A stretch of DNA of 64,000 nt, from the NCBI RefSeq assembly GCF_000732605.1, contig NZ_JPME01000005.1:1-64000 (forward strand), read 5' to 3'. Below the pieces are notes generated by a model. The model ran no database searches. It was not told where the DNA came from and saw only the letters and a program-made list of their open reading frames with translations. The position numbers and the translations under genes are program-made. This DNA comes from Lacrimispora celerecrescens (GTDB lineage Bacteria > Bacillota > Clostridia > Lachnospirales > Lachnospiraceae). Shown one piece after another: positions 26,842 through 35,803 of the stretch (position 1 is the first letter of the stretch; every line of letters starts with the position of its first letter).

Positions 26842-27172
26842 GATTTCTTTACCTCACATGTTGAAGGATGGATTATATTTTAGTGATCTAAGCGGATTTC
26901 GGTTTTCGTACTGTCTCCATTATACCATAATTATCCACAAGCGTGAGTATTTTTTATTTTCATCCCGTTTTCCAACCTAGTGGATTAACAGGTGGTGCGG
27001 GGAGAGAAGGTGGTAATCCATTACAACTATGTTTATATAATAGAACTGCCGGATATGAAAGAAACAAATAGCAAAACGGCATAGCCGAAACTGACTATGC
27101 CGTGCGTTGTATAATATTATTTATTGAGTGCGTATCTTACGGGGATCTTTCCTTCTTCTTTATGCTTTTTAA
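26842..27172. other. Spacer between the CPBP gene and ribU, with ribU hairpin
   Basis: No gene is supported. A 9-bp hairpin (27076-27084 with 27095-27103), T-rich downstream on the minus strand, probably ends the ribU transcript. A second short frame directly after ribU (ending near 27120) reads KIPVRYALNK but has no start of its own. Confidence 0.5.
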
Positions 27173-27841
27173 TTAGATAATTCCCTTCATAACCAGGACA
27201 GCCAGAACACAGGTTATTAATATGATCCCTGCAGCGAGAGTCATACCAAGATTGAAGGTGCGCTTTTTTGGTGCATCCGTTGAAGCCGGAACCATGAGAT
27301 TGGATTTTCTGAGCGTGGTGACTAATGGCTTATAGATAAGAAGAGTCAGAGCCGTGTTGATTCCTCCCTTTAAAAGGTTAAATGGTACGAATGCAGGGAG
27401 TAGAAGCTTTACCACGGCGTCCCTTGGATATCCCATGTAAATTGGGGTGATCAGGTAGTTCCACAAGACCATGACCAGAGTCATGAGTAAGGTACCTGCC
27501 ACCATACCAAGGAATGCACCCAAAAGGGAATGGCGTTTCTTATAGAGGTAAGCCGCCGGACAGACAAATGCCACCGAAGAAAGAACGTTCATGATCAGTC
27601 CAATGGGTCCGGTGCTGCTGATGGTAAACATCTCCACAAAAGCCACGATGACGGAGATCAGCGCAGCTGACATTGGTCCGAATAAGAAGCCGCCGGTAAG
27701 GATAATAACATCCTTGGGTTCATACTCTAAGAAAGGTAGCATAGGGATCAGAGGGATCCGGATCGCCACAACGGCTACAAAGGCCAGCGCACAGAGCATG
27801 GCCATGAGGGTGAGTTTACTTGTTTGCTTTGTCATATTCAT
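27173..27841 (-). CDS. ribU: Riboflavin ECF transporter S component
   Basis: A 222-residue membrane protein with six helices. The N-terminus LTLMAMLCALAFVAVVAIRI and LEYEPKDVIILTGGFLFGP match RibU, the substrate-binding S subunit of energy-coupling-factor importers. It works with shared EcfA, EcfA' and EcfT subunits encoded elsewhere. The FMN riboswitch upstream (27929-28037) fixes riboflavin as the substrate with high confidence. GGAGGC lies 7 bases before the ATG. Confidence 0.95.
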   Translation of the reverse strand: MNMTKQTSKLTLMAMLCALAFVAVVAIRIPLIPMLPFLEYEPKDVIILTGGFLFGPMSAALISVIVAFVEMFTISSTGPIGLIMNVLSSVAFVCPAAYLYKKRHSLLGAFLGMVAGTLLMTLVMVLWNYLITPIYMGYPRDAVVKLLLPAFVPFNLLKGGINTALTLLIYKPLVTTLRKSNLMVPASTDAPKKRTFNLGMTLAAGIILITCVLAVLVMKGII

Positions 27842-27855
27842 GGTAAAGCCTCCTG

Positions 27856-27894
27856 AAAAATAAGTAACACCTGAAAGTATGCCTTTCAGGTGTT
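27856..27894 (-). terminator. Riboswitch-controlled terminator before ribU
   Basis: A perfect 12-bp stem (27866-27877 with 27883-27894) is followed on the minus strand by a U-rich tract and then the ribU ribosome site. It lies between the FMN aptamer and the gene, where an FMN-induced terminator is expected. Confidence 0.75.
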
Positions 27895-27928
27895 AAAAAT
27901 AGACAGGTGTATTATCACTATTTAACAC

Positions 27929-28037
27929 ATCTTCTTTCATCCAGACTGTACTGTCGGTATTGGAATTACACCAATTCTGCGCAATTTGCGCTCGCGGACT
28001 TTACCGCCGGTCGGGAATTTCACCCTGCCCTGAAGAC
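27929..28037 (-). promoter_or_regulatory. FMN riboswitch (RFN element)
   Basis: The minus strand shows the conserved FMN aptamer in order: AGGGCAGGGTGAAATTCCC, GACCGGCGGTAAAGTCCGCG, a variable arm, TTGGTGTAATTCCAATACCG and ACAGTACAGTCTGGATG with AAAGAAGATG. FMN binding would shut off ribU through the following terminator. Confidence 0.97.
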
Positions 28038-28062
28038 AACTATATTCAAATGTTCTTGAATT

Positions 28063-28090
28063 ATTATAACATTTTAAAAAATAAATGCAA
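28063..28090 (-). promoter_or_regulatory. Promoter of the ribU riboswitch transcript
   Basis: On the minus strand: TTGCAT, 16 bases, TATAAT, about 26 bases before the aptamer. Confidence 0.65.
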
Positions 28091-28097
28091 TATGTTG

Positions 28098-28126
28098 TTG
28101 CAATTTTTTTAATGCTTTGCTATAAT
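28098..28126 (+). promoter_or_regulatory. Promoter of the first tRNA-Ala transcript
   Basis: TTGCAA, 17 bases, TATAAT. It is back to back with the ribU promoter and is followed first by a broken tRNA fragment, then by the intact tRNA-Ala. Confidence 0.65.
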
Positions 28127-28135
28127 AGCGGACAT

Positions 28136-28161
28136 GGGGGTATAGCTCAGCTGGGAGCGCA
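28136..28161 (+). pseudogene. tRNA-Ala 5' fragment
   Basis: The first 26 bases copy the acceptor and D arm of the downstream tRNA-Ala (GGGGGTATAGCTCAGCTGGG), with a 2-base gap in the D arm. The copy then breaks off. It looks like a scar of duplication or integration. Confidence 0.75.
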
Positions 28162-28252
28162 AGATATCCGGTAAACAACCCCTCAAAGAAGAAGTAGATT
28201 TAAAAAAGTAAAATGCTGGAAACCCGCATAGATAAAGGGTTTTCGACCATAC

Positions 28253-28325
<73 letters not shown>

Positions 28326-28333
28326 CTTAAATA

Positions 28334-28440
28334 ATAAGCCGCAGGCATGAATGCTTGTGGCTTAAATTATAACTTATAGGGACGGAACACTTGGAAATTA
28401 AGGACAAAAGGTATGTTTTCATTTTCCAAAATGTGCCTTT
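28334..28440 (+). repeat. tRNA-Ala downstream repeat, copy A
   Basis: The segment starts with the hairpin AGCCGCAGGCA-TGAA-TGCTTGTGGCT and continues about 70 bases. Similar copies follow at 29711 (copy B), 29984 (copy C, without a tRNA) and 42283 (copy D, after a tRNA remnant). Confidence 0.7.
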
Positions 28441-28595
28441 TTTACTCGTCAAAATTTGAACTGATGATTATGTTTTAGAAACCCGTAGATAGGTTTTCTT
28501 ATACGGGGCATACAAAAGTGATTTGCTTGTTGGAGAGTACCATATAAAAAACAACTTGTTAAATAAATGCTATGCGGTGAAGAAGGAGAAAGCAA

Positions 28596-29444
28596 ATGAT
28601 TTATTATCATGTAGATGTGTTTAGCTCTGAAATTCTGTCAGGGAATGGCTTGACCGTTATATTTCATGAAGAAGATATGAGTATGCAATATATGCAGGCA
28701 ATTGCGCAGGAGTTCAAGCAATTTGAGACTATTTTTCTCAGACAGACTGGAGAGAAGCGTTTTCGCGCTAGAATCTTTACTGTGGAAGAGGAATTGGATT
28801 TTGCCGGGCATCCGATTTTAGGAGCCATGGCAGTAATTCACGAGAAACTGTATGCAGAAATACAAAACGCAACCGCAATTTTTGAGTTAAACAATAAAAC
28901 CCTGCATGCGGAATCAGAAAAAATGGAAGGCTATTTTCAAGCTACGATGAATCAGGGGGTACCCGGATTTTTGGGAACTGTTGAGGGTGAGTTGGTCAAT
29001 ATGTTTTTGCATGCACTAAATCTTTCAACAGACCATCTTCATCCAACGCTTCCAATGGAGGTCGTTTCAACTGGATTACCATATTTGATTGTTCCTCTTG
29101 CTTCAGGGTTAGAAAAGGCAAAAATCAGTACCAAAGACTTTGAGGAACAATTAGAGAAAATTCAAGCTAAATTTGTTTATTTGTTTAGTGTAGATAGAAT
29201 GGAAGGTCGTACTTGGGATAACAGAGGATTGATCGAGGATGTAGCAACCGGCAGTGCAGCTGGTCCGACTGGAGCATATCTCTATAAATGGAATATTTGC
29301 AATGCTGATGAAGATATATTAATTAATCAAGGCGGTTTCGTAGGAAGACCCAGCAAGATAAAAGTATTTGCGGATCAATCCACAGGACACATTAAAGTGG
29401 CCGGAGATGTTAAGATAATTGCGAAAGGACAACTTTTAATTTAA
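28596..29444 (+). CDS. PhzF-family isomerase
   Basis: A 282-residue member of the PhzF/diaminopimelate-epimerase fold. The first half has the proton-shuttling glutamate in KQFETIFLRQ and DFAGHPILGAM. The second half has DVATGSAAGPTGAYL. Members catalyse isomerisations in phenazine and other pathways, and most, as here, have no known substrate. It lies alone between the two tRNA-Ala genes and so belongs to the accessory segment there. A good AAGGAG precedes the start. Confidence 0.88.
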   Translation: MIYYHVDVFSSEILSGNGLTVIFHEEDMSMQYMQAIAQEFKQFETIFLRQTGEKRFRARIFTVEEELDFAGHPILGAMAVIHEKLYAEIQNATAIFELNNKTLHAESEKMEGYFQATMNQGVPGFLGTVEGELVNMFLHALNLSTDHLHPTLPMEVVSTGLPYLIVPLASGLEKAKISTKDFEEQLEKIQAKFVYLFSVDRMEGRTWDNRGLIEDVATGSAAGPTGAYLYKWNICNADEDILINQGGFVGRPSKIKVFADQSTGHIKVAGDVKIIAKGQLLI

Positions 29445-29627
29445 ATATACGCTACTACCAAGGTCTCACTAGATTCAAGAAGTATCTTTTTCACACAATC
29501 CACACATGTTGAAACAGAGACAATGATGATATATGTGGTAAAGAGAAGAAATAGCAGAGGTGAACCGCAAGATGTTATGTTTTTTGGCTCTTCCACGGAT
29601 GACATAGGGTATAATGAGAGAAATGTT

Positions 29628-29737
<110 letters not shown>

Positions 29738-29808
29738 AAATTATAGCTTATAGTGACAGGACACTTGGTAAATCAAGGGCGAAATAGGCATATTTTCTGT
29801 TTGATATG

Positions 29809-29858
29809 ATCCTCCATAAGTAGACTTGGTAAATAACCAAAATCTACGTATGGAGGAT
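29809..29858 (+). repeat. Near-perfect inverted repeat over a ribosome site
   Basis: 29809-29830 pairs with 29836-29858 with one mismatch and one bulge. The right arm contains TATGGAGG, the ribosome site of the truncated gene at 29865. It could be the end of a small element or an RNA that hides the site. Confidence 0.65.
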
Positions 29859-29864
29859 TATTTT

Positions 29865-30122
29865 ATGGCAAAATTACCACGCATTCCTGAATTCTGTGCA
29901 AAGGTTTCACAGGAGTATCTTGATGGAGTTGGTTGTTATAATACCAATATAATTGATCTGTATGACAGGTATCCTGTTTCGTATGTAATAAGCCGCAGGC
30001 ATGAAAGCTTGTGGCTTAAATTAAGAGACGGGATGCTTGGTAGAAATCAAGGACAGATAATGAAAGGTATATCTTCGACTACGAGGATGTACCTTTTTAT
30101 CTATGTTTATACAGATAGTTAG
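29865..30122 (+). pseudogene. Truncated gene of unknown family
   Basis: About 40 residues read as a plausible protein N-terminus (MAKLPRIPEFCAKVSQEYLD) behind a good GGAGG site. From 29984 the frame runs into repeat copy C of the tRNA-Ala downstream sequence, so everything after SYVI is translated hairpin (RRHESLWLK and on). The gene was cut by the event that placed this repeat. I do not recognise the family. Confidence 0.6.
29984..30085 (+). repeat. tRNA-Ala downstream repeat, copy C (no tRNA)
   Basis: AATAAGCCGCAGGCATGAAA begins a copy of the hairpin, and about 95 bases resemble copy A with small gaps. No tRNA precedes it. Confidence 0.65.
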
Positions 30123-30396
30123 CCCATTGGCGGCGCTGTGAAAGCCATCTTTTGGATGGATTATTAAGTACTCCGCTATTTAACTTCCATCTATGTTCTT
30201 TTACACTATATCCCCGAAGAAAAACCTGTAAATATAGGCTATATCAACATTTTTAATAGGTTGTCTTCGGAACACAGGTAAAAAGAAAAATATATGATTG
30301 TTAAAAAGGATCTGACCTGATATGCTTAAACTAATTATGGATTGTAGATATCTTTTAGAGGCCCAAACGTAAAACCGCCATACCAGGGAGGGAAAA
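30123..30396. promoter_or_regulatory. Spacer with weak promoter before the sensor kinase
   Basis: No gene is seen. TTGTTA (30298-30303), 17 bases and TATGCT (30321-30326) could drive the two-component operon. Confidence 0.35.
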
Positions 30397-32140
30397 ATGC
30401 ACTCATTAGTTCATAAGCTAAATATCAGTCTTTTCAAGAAAATAATAACTATCTTTTTAATAGTTATAGCTCCAATTCTTATACTTGGAATTTATATCCG
30501 CAATTGGGGAGCCAACACGGTACGTGAAGAGTTGTCAAAATCGTCAACCGCTCAGATCGAATTTTATGTAAGCCAGCTGGAAAAAGAAATTGAAAGGCTT
30601 AAAATATTGCAATACACTTGTTTAAATGATGAGCATCTGAACCGTCTCGCAGTCCAGTATAGCATTATGAGTGATTATGAAATTGTCAGCAATATGAGAC
30701 AGCTTCAGGCACGTCTTATTACTATTGAGTATAGCAGTAGCTATGTAAAAAATGTCAGCGCACATATATTTTCAATTAATAAAACAATTTCGTCTTCCAG
30801 GGGAGTAGATGATTTAGACGAAAGGGCATATGAACGCACAAAGGCCGCAGCCGGGCTGACGGGGGCTCAAATCGTCAGATATGAAGATGATTTATATCTT
30901 ACAACCGTCTATCCTTCTGACAAAACAGGACGAATCAGTAACTATGTGATAGAGATAGAGCTGAATCAAGATGTTTTTAAAGAAGATTTAGATCAGTTTA
31001 ACATTTATCCTAATAGCGGATCGTTTTTAATAGATCTAACAAACTCCAATGAAATCGCCATGGCAAGTACAGGGAAACCCGTACAATCTCATGCGATTTT
31101 GGGCGATTTTAATGTTGTCGATAAAAGTGGCAATAATCTTAGTAATATAGAGGGATATCGCTGCTATTCCGTGTACACAAAGTCTAAGTATCTAAATATG
31201 CTGCTGCTCAGGTATTTGCCTGAAAATCTGGTATTTACACCGATGAAAAATTTTACTAACTGGATATGGATATTCATCATGGTATCAATAACAGTAATTA
31301 TAATTTTCACATTATCTATGAACAGCTTCATTAATAAACCTATTAAAAAATTGGTAGAGGTTTTCCGGCAGGTAGAAAAAGGGAACCTTCAGATAAGTTT
31401 GGACACAAATGATGTTGGATCTAAAGAATTTGCTTATTTGTATACCAGATTCAACAAAATGGTTGATAGCTTAAATATGTTAATTGATCAGGCCTATAAG
31501 CAGAAAATATTGACTCAGCGAGCTGAACTAAAGCAGCTTCAGGCACAAATCAAACCGCATTTTCTATATAACAGTTTTTTTTATTATCAATACGATGGCT
31601 CGGATGGGGGACGAAAACCTGTTAGAGTTTACCAATCATCTGGGGGAATACTACCGCTATCTTACCAGGAACGCAGCAGATATAATCCCTCTTTGTGAAG
31701 AAGTTGAGCATGCACGCACTTATACCAGCATTCTGTCCATGCGTTTTACAAAGAATCTTGATATTAAATTCAGCTCCTGTCCAGAGGAATATGAACAATA
31801 TCCCGTTCCCCGGCTCATTTTACAGCCCTTGATCGAGAATGCATTTGAACATGCGGTGGAAAAGCGCATGAAAGACCGGATCATATCTATCTCTTTTGAA
31901 AATCATATTGACAGACTTCATATTATTGTTGAGGATAATGGCACCACATTGACAGATGAAAAACTTTCAGAGCTGCAAAAAATGTTGATATCACAACCTG
32001 ATGACGCAGAAGTAACGGCATTGCTTAATATTAACAGACGTTTACAATTGCAGTACGATGAAGTCAGCGGTGTTTTCCTTGAGCGAAGTCTGTTGGGAGG
32101 ACTTATGGTTAAATTGGTTTTAGGGCTTAGGAGGGAGTAA
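30397..32140 (+). pseudogene. YesM-type sensor histidine kinase, frameshifted at T8
   Basis: Two frames together encode one kinase of about 580 residues. The first (30397-31698) has an N-terminal membrane helix, an extracellular sensor, a second helix near residue 290, a HAMP linker (NKPIKKLVEVFRQVEKGN) and QAQIKPHFLYNS with the phospho-accepting histidine. The second (from about 31583 to 32140) holds YYRYLTRN, the N-box LIENAFEHAV and a G-box. A run of eight T at 31575-31582 causes the switch; with seven T the sequence reads NSFFIINTMARMG, as in the family. Such kinases pair with AraC-type regulators for polysaccharide use. It is either inactivated, corrected by slippage, or an error in the sequence. 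Confidence 0.85.
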
Positions 32141-32141
32141 A

Positions 32142-33851
32142 ATGTATCGACTTTTAATTGCAGATGATGAGGAGATTATTGTTAATGGGTTATATGACAT
32201 CTTTTCCAGTCTTGAAAATCTGGAACTGGATGTATATAAAGCATATTCTGGCGAAGAAGCGATACAGTGGCTGGGACGTACAAGAATTGATATTGCTTTG
32301 ACAGATATTAATATGCCAGAAATAGATGGCCTTCAGCTGCTGGATGAAATCAAAAAACGATGGCCGTGGTGCCGCGTGATTTTCCTTACAGGGCATAGTG
32401 AATTTAACTATGCATATAAGGCAATTCAATATAGCAATGTAAATTACATATTGAAGACTGAGGGATATGGCAAGATCATAAAAACAGTGGAACGTGTGAT
32501 CCAGGAGTTAAATGATGAAAACCAGACAAATGAATTGATACAAAGTGCTAAGGACCAAATAAATCTTGCTCAGGATTTATTTTGCCAGAAGTATTTTTAT
32601 GCATTACTTAATAATGATAATTCCTTAAAAATTAATGGGAAGGAATTTGAGAGGCTCTTTATCCATCTAAATGCAGATGAGCCTGTGATGCTGATTTTAG
32701 GCGAAATATTGATTTTACCTAAAACCATAGACTTCTGGGAGAAAAACCAGATTTTGTATTCCATAAAGCAGCTGATAGTCAGATACTTTGCCATGCATAT
32801 CAACAGCCTGGTAGTTCCGCTTAAGGACGAAAAAATAGCTGTTTTTGCTCAGCCCTCAAAAATACAATCATATCCGGATCAGCCCCATGGCAGTATGAGT
32901 GTATTCTTAAAAGGGACTTTGGAAATGGTTCAGTCAGCCTGCCGGGAAAGGCTGAATGCTCCTGTAAGTTTTGCTTTAGCTGAAAAACCATGTAAATGGG
33001 AGGAAGTTGCAGAGAAATATGTAGCTCTCGTTGATTTGCTCAATTACCAGGTTGGTCATGACATGGAAACAATCATTGATGAAAGGGAGTTTCGGAAGCA
33101 GAGACAGACAATTACTCCGTCTTTTGGGGCTGAGTCCAATACTGCGACCACCTTATTGCAGGGATTGTTGTTCCGCAAAGACTTAAGTAATCTGTATCAT
33201 TCCATAGAAACTGGAGAAGAACAGGATTACTATGATTCTCTGCGAAGATGGCTCGAACCGCTTGGTGAAATACAGGACAAAAATAATGTGATCGCATTAG
33301 AGGCATATCAGACAATCATAACATTCTTCCTTTCCTGTGTAAATCGTTTCCAGCTGGCGGCTCGGTTTTCAGATTCCCATAATTTAAACTGGCTGTATAG
33401 CAGCGAAAATTATGCTACATGGAAGGAGGCAGTTGAGCATCTTTTTGAATTATCTCATTTGATTTTTAGCGTACAAAAAGAGGAGCAGAGCAAAAGGACA
33501 AATGATACAATAAATTTTGTGCAGCAGCATATTGAAAATCATTTGTCTGAAGATTTATCGCTGACCAGTTTGTCTGAAAAGACTTATTTAAATCCATCCT
33601 ATCTTTCGCGGTTTTATCATCAGACGACCGGACATAAGCTTTCAACTTTTATAGAAAATTCACGAATAAAAAAAGCAAAAGAATTACTTGAAAATCCTCA
33701 TGAAAGGATATATGAAATTGCAAAGAAGGTTGGATACGACACAGCAGCCTCTTTTACACGCTTTTTAAAAAAGCAGAGGGAATCTCGCCTCAGGAATACC
33801 GGGATTCATGTATCACAACGAAGAGGCTTAAAAACTAAAGATATGTTATAG
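32142..33851 (+). CDS. YesN-type response regulator, AraC output, shifted C-terminus
   Basis: A 569-residue regulator starting one base after the kinase gene ends. The receiver domain has DDEE near residue 9 and the phospho-acceptor aspartate in ALTDINMPEIDG. A long middle domain follows, then the AraC helix-turn-helix pair from about residue 465 (LSLTSLSEKTYLNPSYLSRF, YEIAKKVGYDTAASF). The last residues depart from the family: after TRFLKK the frame reads QRESRLRN. Re-reading one base back gives KKAEGISPQEYRDS and a stop at 33838, the normal AraC ending. The shift falls on A AAA AAG at 33766-33773. It should control the ABC and glycosidase genes downstream. Confidence 0.85.
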   Translation: MYRLLIADDEEIIVNGLYDIFSSLENLELDVYKAYSGEEAIQWLGRTRIDIALTDINMPEIDGLQLLDEIKKRWPWCRVIFLTGHSEFNYAYKAIQYSNVNYILKTEGYGKIIKTVERVIQELNDENQTNELIQSAKDQINLAQDLFCQKYFYALLNNDNSLKINGKEFERLFIHLNADEPVMLILGEILILPKTIDFWEKNQILYSIKQLIVRYFAMHINSLVVPLKDEKIAVFAQPSKIQSYPDQPHGSMSVFLKGTLEMVQSACRERLNAPVSFALAEKPCKWEEVAEKYVALVDLLNYQVGHDMETIIDEREFRKQRQTITPSFGAESNTATTLLQGLLFRKDLSNLYHSIETGEEQDYYDSLRRWLEPLGEIQDKNNVIALEAYQTIITFFLSCVNRFQLAARFSDSHNLNWLYSSENYATWKEAVEHLFELSHLIFSVQKEEQSKRTNDTINFVQQHIENHLSEDLSLTSLSEKTYLNPSYLSRFYHQTTGHKLSTFIENSRIKKAKELLENPHERIYEIAKKVGYDTAASFTRFLKKQRESRLRNTGIHVSQRRGLKTKDML

Positions 33852-33919
33852 ATGTAAAAATATGTAAAGGTATTTGTTTATTATAGTAAAAAGGTGTTAA
33901 GTAAATCAAAAGATGGTCA

Positions 33920-33948
33920 TGGAAAGTTGCCAAATAAGTGTCTATAAT
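33920..33948 (+). promoter_or_regulatory. Probable promoter of the arabinoxylan operon
   Basis: TGGAAA, 17 bases, TATAAT, about 44 bases before the binding-protein gene. The weak -35 would suit an activator-dependent promoter. Confidence 0.45.
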
Positions 33949-33991
33949 AGAGAAAGGAGTTGGTTATAAAGTATAAAACTAGGAGGGCTAT

Positions 33992-35722
33992 ATGAGAAAA
34001 CGTATTATTAGCACAGGTATATCTGCTGTAATGATTGGGGGGTTATTGCTTACTGCCTGCGGAGGCAACCGTTCGGAGGTTTCATCATCTTCTGCAAGCG
34101 GATCAAAGGAAACAGGCTCTGCTGTTGAAGCAAACGGCTCCGTTTCGGCAGAAGAAGGGGATCCGTTTGGAAAATATGATCCATCTATTAAAATGACGTT
34201 TGCCCGTACGGTAGATAATGATCTGAATGACAATATACTGCCGAAAACTCCAGGGGAAACAATTGAAAACAACAGATGGTTGGATTTGTATTCAAAGGAC
34301 TTGGGTATTGACATCAGCTATGCCTGGACTGTAAGAGGTGGTCTCAATGATGACGCTTATACACAGAAGTTAAATGTTACTATTGCCTCCGGAGACTTAC
34401 CAGATGTACTGATTGTAAACCGGACACAGTTGAAACAATTGGCAGAATCAGATATGATCGTAGATATGACAGAGTATTATGACAAGTATGCCAGCGAACT
34501 GACAAGGGAAGTTTATAATTCAGAAGGTCCTGGAATCCTGGAGTCTGCTACGTTTAATGGACGTTTAATGGCTGTGCCTTATGCAGATGCATCAGTGGAA
34601 AGTACACAATATCTATGGCTTCGTCAGGATTGGCTGAATAAGCTTAATCTGGAACCGCCCAAGACAATGCAGGATTTATTGAAAATTGCAAAAGCGTTCA
34701 CTACCCTTGACCCTGATGGAAATGGCAAAGATGATACCTATGCAATGGCTATTACAAAAAGTTTATACAGCGGTGCCATGGGTGTAGAAGGTTTTTTTGC
34801 AGGATATCATTCTTATCCCAATATGTGGGTGAAAACGGAGGAAGGAACTTTAGCCTGGGGAAGTGTGCTTCCTGAAACAAAGGATGCATTGCAGGCTTTG
34901 GCAGATATGTATGCGGCCGGAGAAATTGATCCGGAATTTGGAATCAAAGACGGCGCCAAGGTTGCAGAGATGATAGCAGCAGGAAAAATAGGTATTGATT
35001 TTGGTGAGCAGTGGAATCCAATGTATCCGCTTATCAGCAACTATCAAAATGACCCGGAAGCAGATTGGGTTGGCTATCCGATCGTATCAAATGACGATAC
35101 ATTACCTAAAGTTCCACAGAAGTTCCGTACTCAATGGTATTATGCTGTTCGCAAAGACTATGCGGACCCTGAGGCCGTAGTAAAATTGATTAACCTGCAC
35201 CTTGAGAAAAACTGGGGTGAGAACAATGAATTTGATCATTATTATATGCCGGCTGAAAATGGTGCTGTAGGAGTATGGAAGTTCTCACCGGTCGCACCGG
35301 CTCCAACCAATAAGAACCTTGAAGCATTTAATGAGCTTCAAAAAGCACGCAAGCTGGGAAATATGAGTATCCTGAAAGGTGAACCAGCTGTAATTCAGAA
35401 AAATCTGGAAGCTTATTATGGTGGTGATACCACTCAGTGGGGCTGGGATAAAATATATGGGCCTACAGGAGTCTTTAATGCGCTGAATGGATATATTGAA
35501 AATGGACAGGTGATGAGAGAAGAGTTTGTAGGTGCACCTACGCCGACAATGGTAGATAAACAATCCTCTTTGCGTACTATGGAACTGGAGATGTTTGCCC
35601 GGATTATCATGGGTGATGTTTCCATAGATGAGTTTGATAAGTTCGTTGAAAACTGGAATGCTCTTGGTGGGGCTCAGATGACAAAGGAAGTTAACGAATG
35701 GTATCAGTCCGTTAAAAAATAA
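33992..35722 (+). CDS. ABC sugar-binding lipoprotein (LplA-like)
   Basis: A 576-residue extracellular solute-binding protein. The signal ends in the lipobox LLTACG, so the mature protein is lipid-anchored at about Cys23, followed by a Ser/Gly/Glu-rich linker. The size and PDVLIVNRTQLKQLAESDMI-type fold match the large binding proteins that partner LplB/YtcP permeases for oligosaccharides. The glycosidases downstream suggest xylo- or arabino-xylo-oligosaccharides (inference). A GGAGGG site precedes the ATG. Confidence 0.92.
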   Translation: MRKRIISTGISAVMIGGLLLTACGGNRSEVSSSSASGSKETGSAVEANGSVSAEEGDPFGKYDPSIKMTFARTVDNDLNDNILPKTPGETIENNRWLDLYSKDLGIDISYAWTVRGGLNDDAYTQKLNVTIASGDLPDVLIVNRTQLKQLAESDMIVDMTEYYDKYASELTREVYNSEGPGILESATFNGRLMAVPYADASVESTQYLWLRQDWLNKLNLEPPKTMQDLLKIAKAFTTLDPDGNGKDDTYAMAITKSLYSGAMGVEGFFAGYHSYPNMWVKTEEGTLAWGSVLPETKDALQALADMYAAGEIDPEFGIKDGAKVAEMIAAGKIGIDFGEQWNPMYPLISNYQNDPEADWVGYPIVSNDDTLPKVPQKFRTQWYYAVRKDYADPEAVVKLINLHLEKNWGENNEFDHYYMPAENGAVGVWKFSPVAPAPTNKNLEAFNELQKARKLGNMSILKGEPAVIQKNLEAYYGGDTTQWGWDKIYGPTGVFNALNGYIENGQVMREEFVGAPTPTMVDKQSSLRTMELEMFARIIMGDVSIDEFDKFVENWNALGGAQMTKEVNEWYQSVKK

Positions 35723-35739
35723 TAAATAAGTTAAGGGAG

Positions 35740-35778
35740 GAGAGGTTTAACAAAAAAACTTTTCCTCTCGTTTTTTTT
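35740..35778 (+). terminator. Intercistronic attenuator between binding protein and permease
   Basis: A 6-bp stem GAGAGG/CCTCTC (35740-35745 with 35764-35769) is followed by eight T. Partial termination here would leave more binding protein than permease. Confidence 0.6.
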
Positions 35779-35803
35779 CAAACAGGAAGTGAGGATGATA
35801 TTT

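Noticed and set aside
27120-27172. Small coding frame directly after ribU (KIPVRYALNK)
   Set aside because: It has no start codon or ribosome site of its own, and RibU already has its full usual length.
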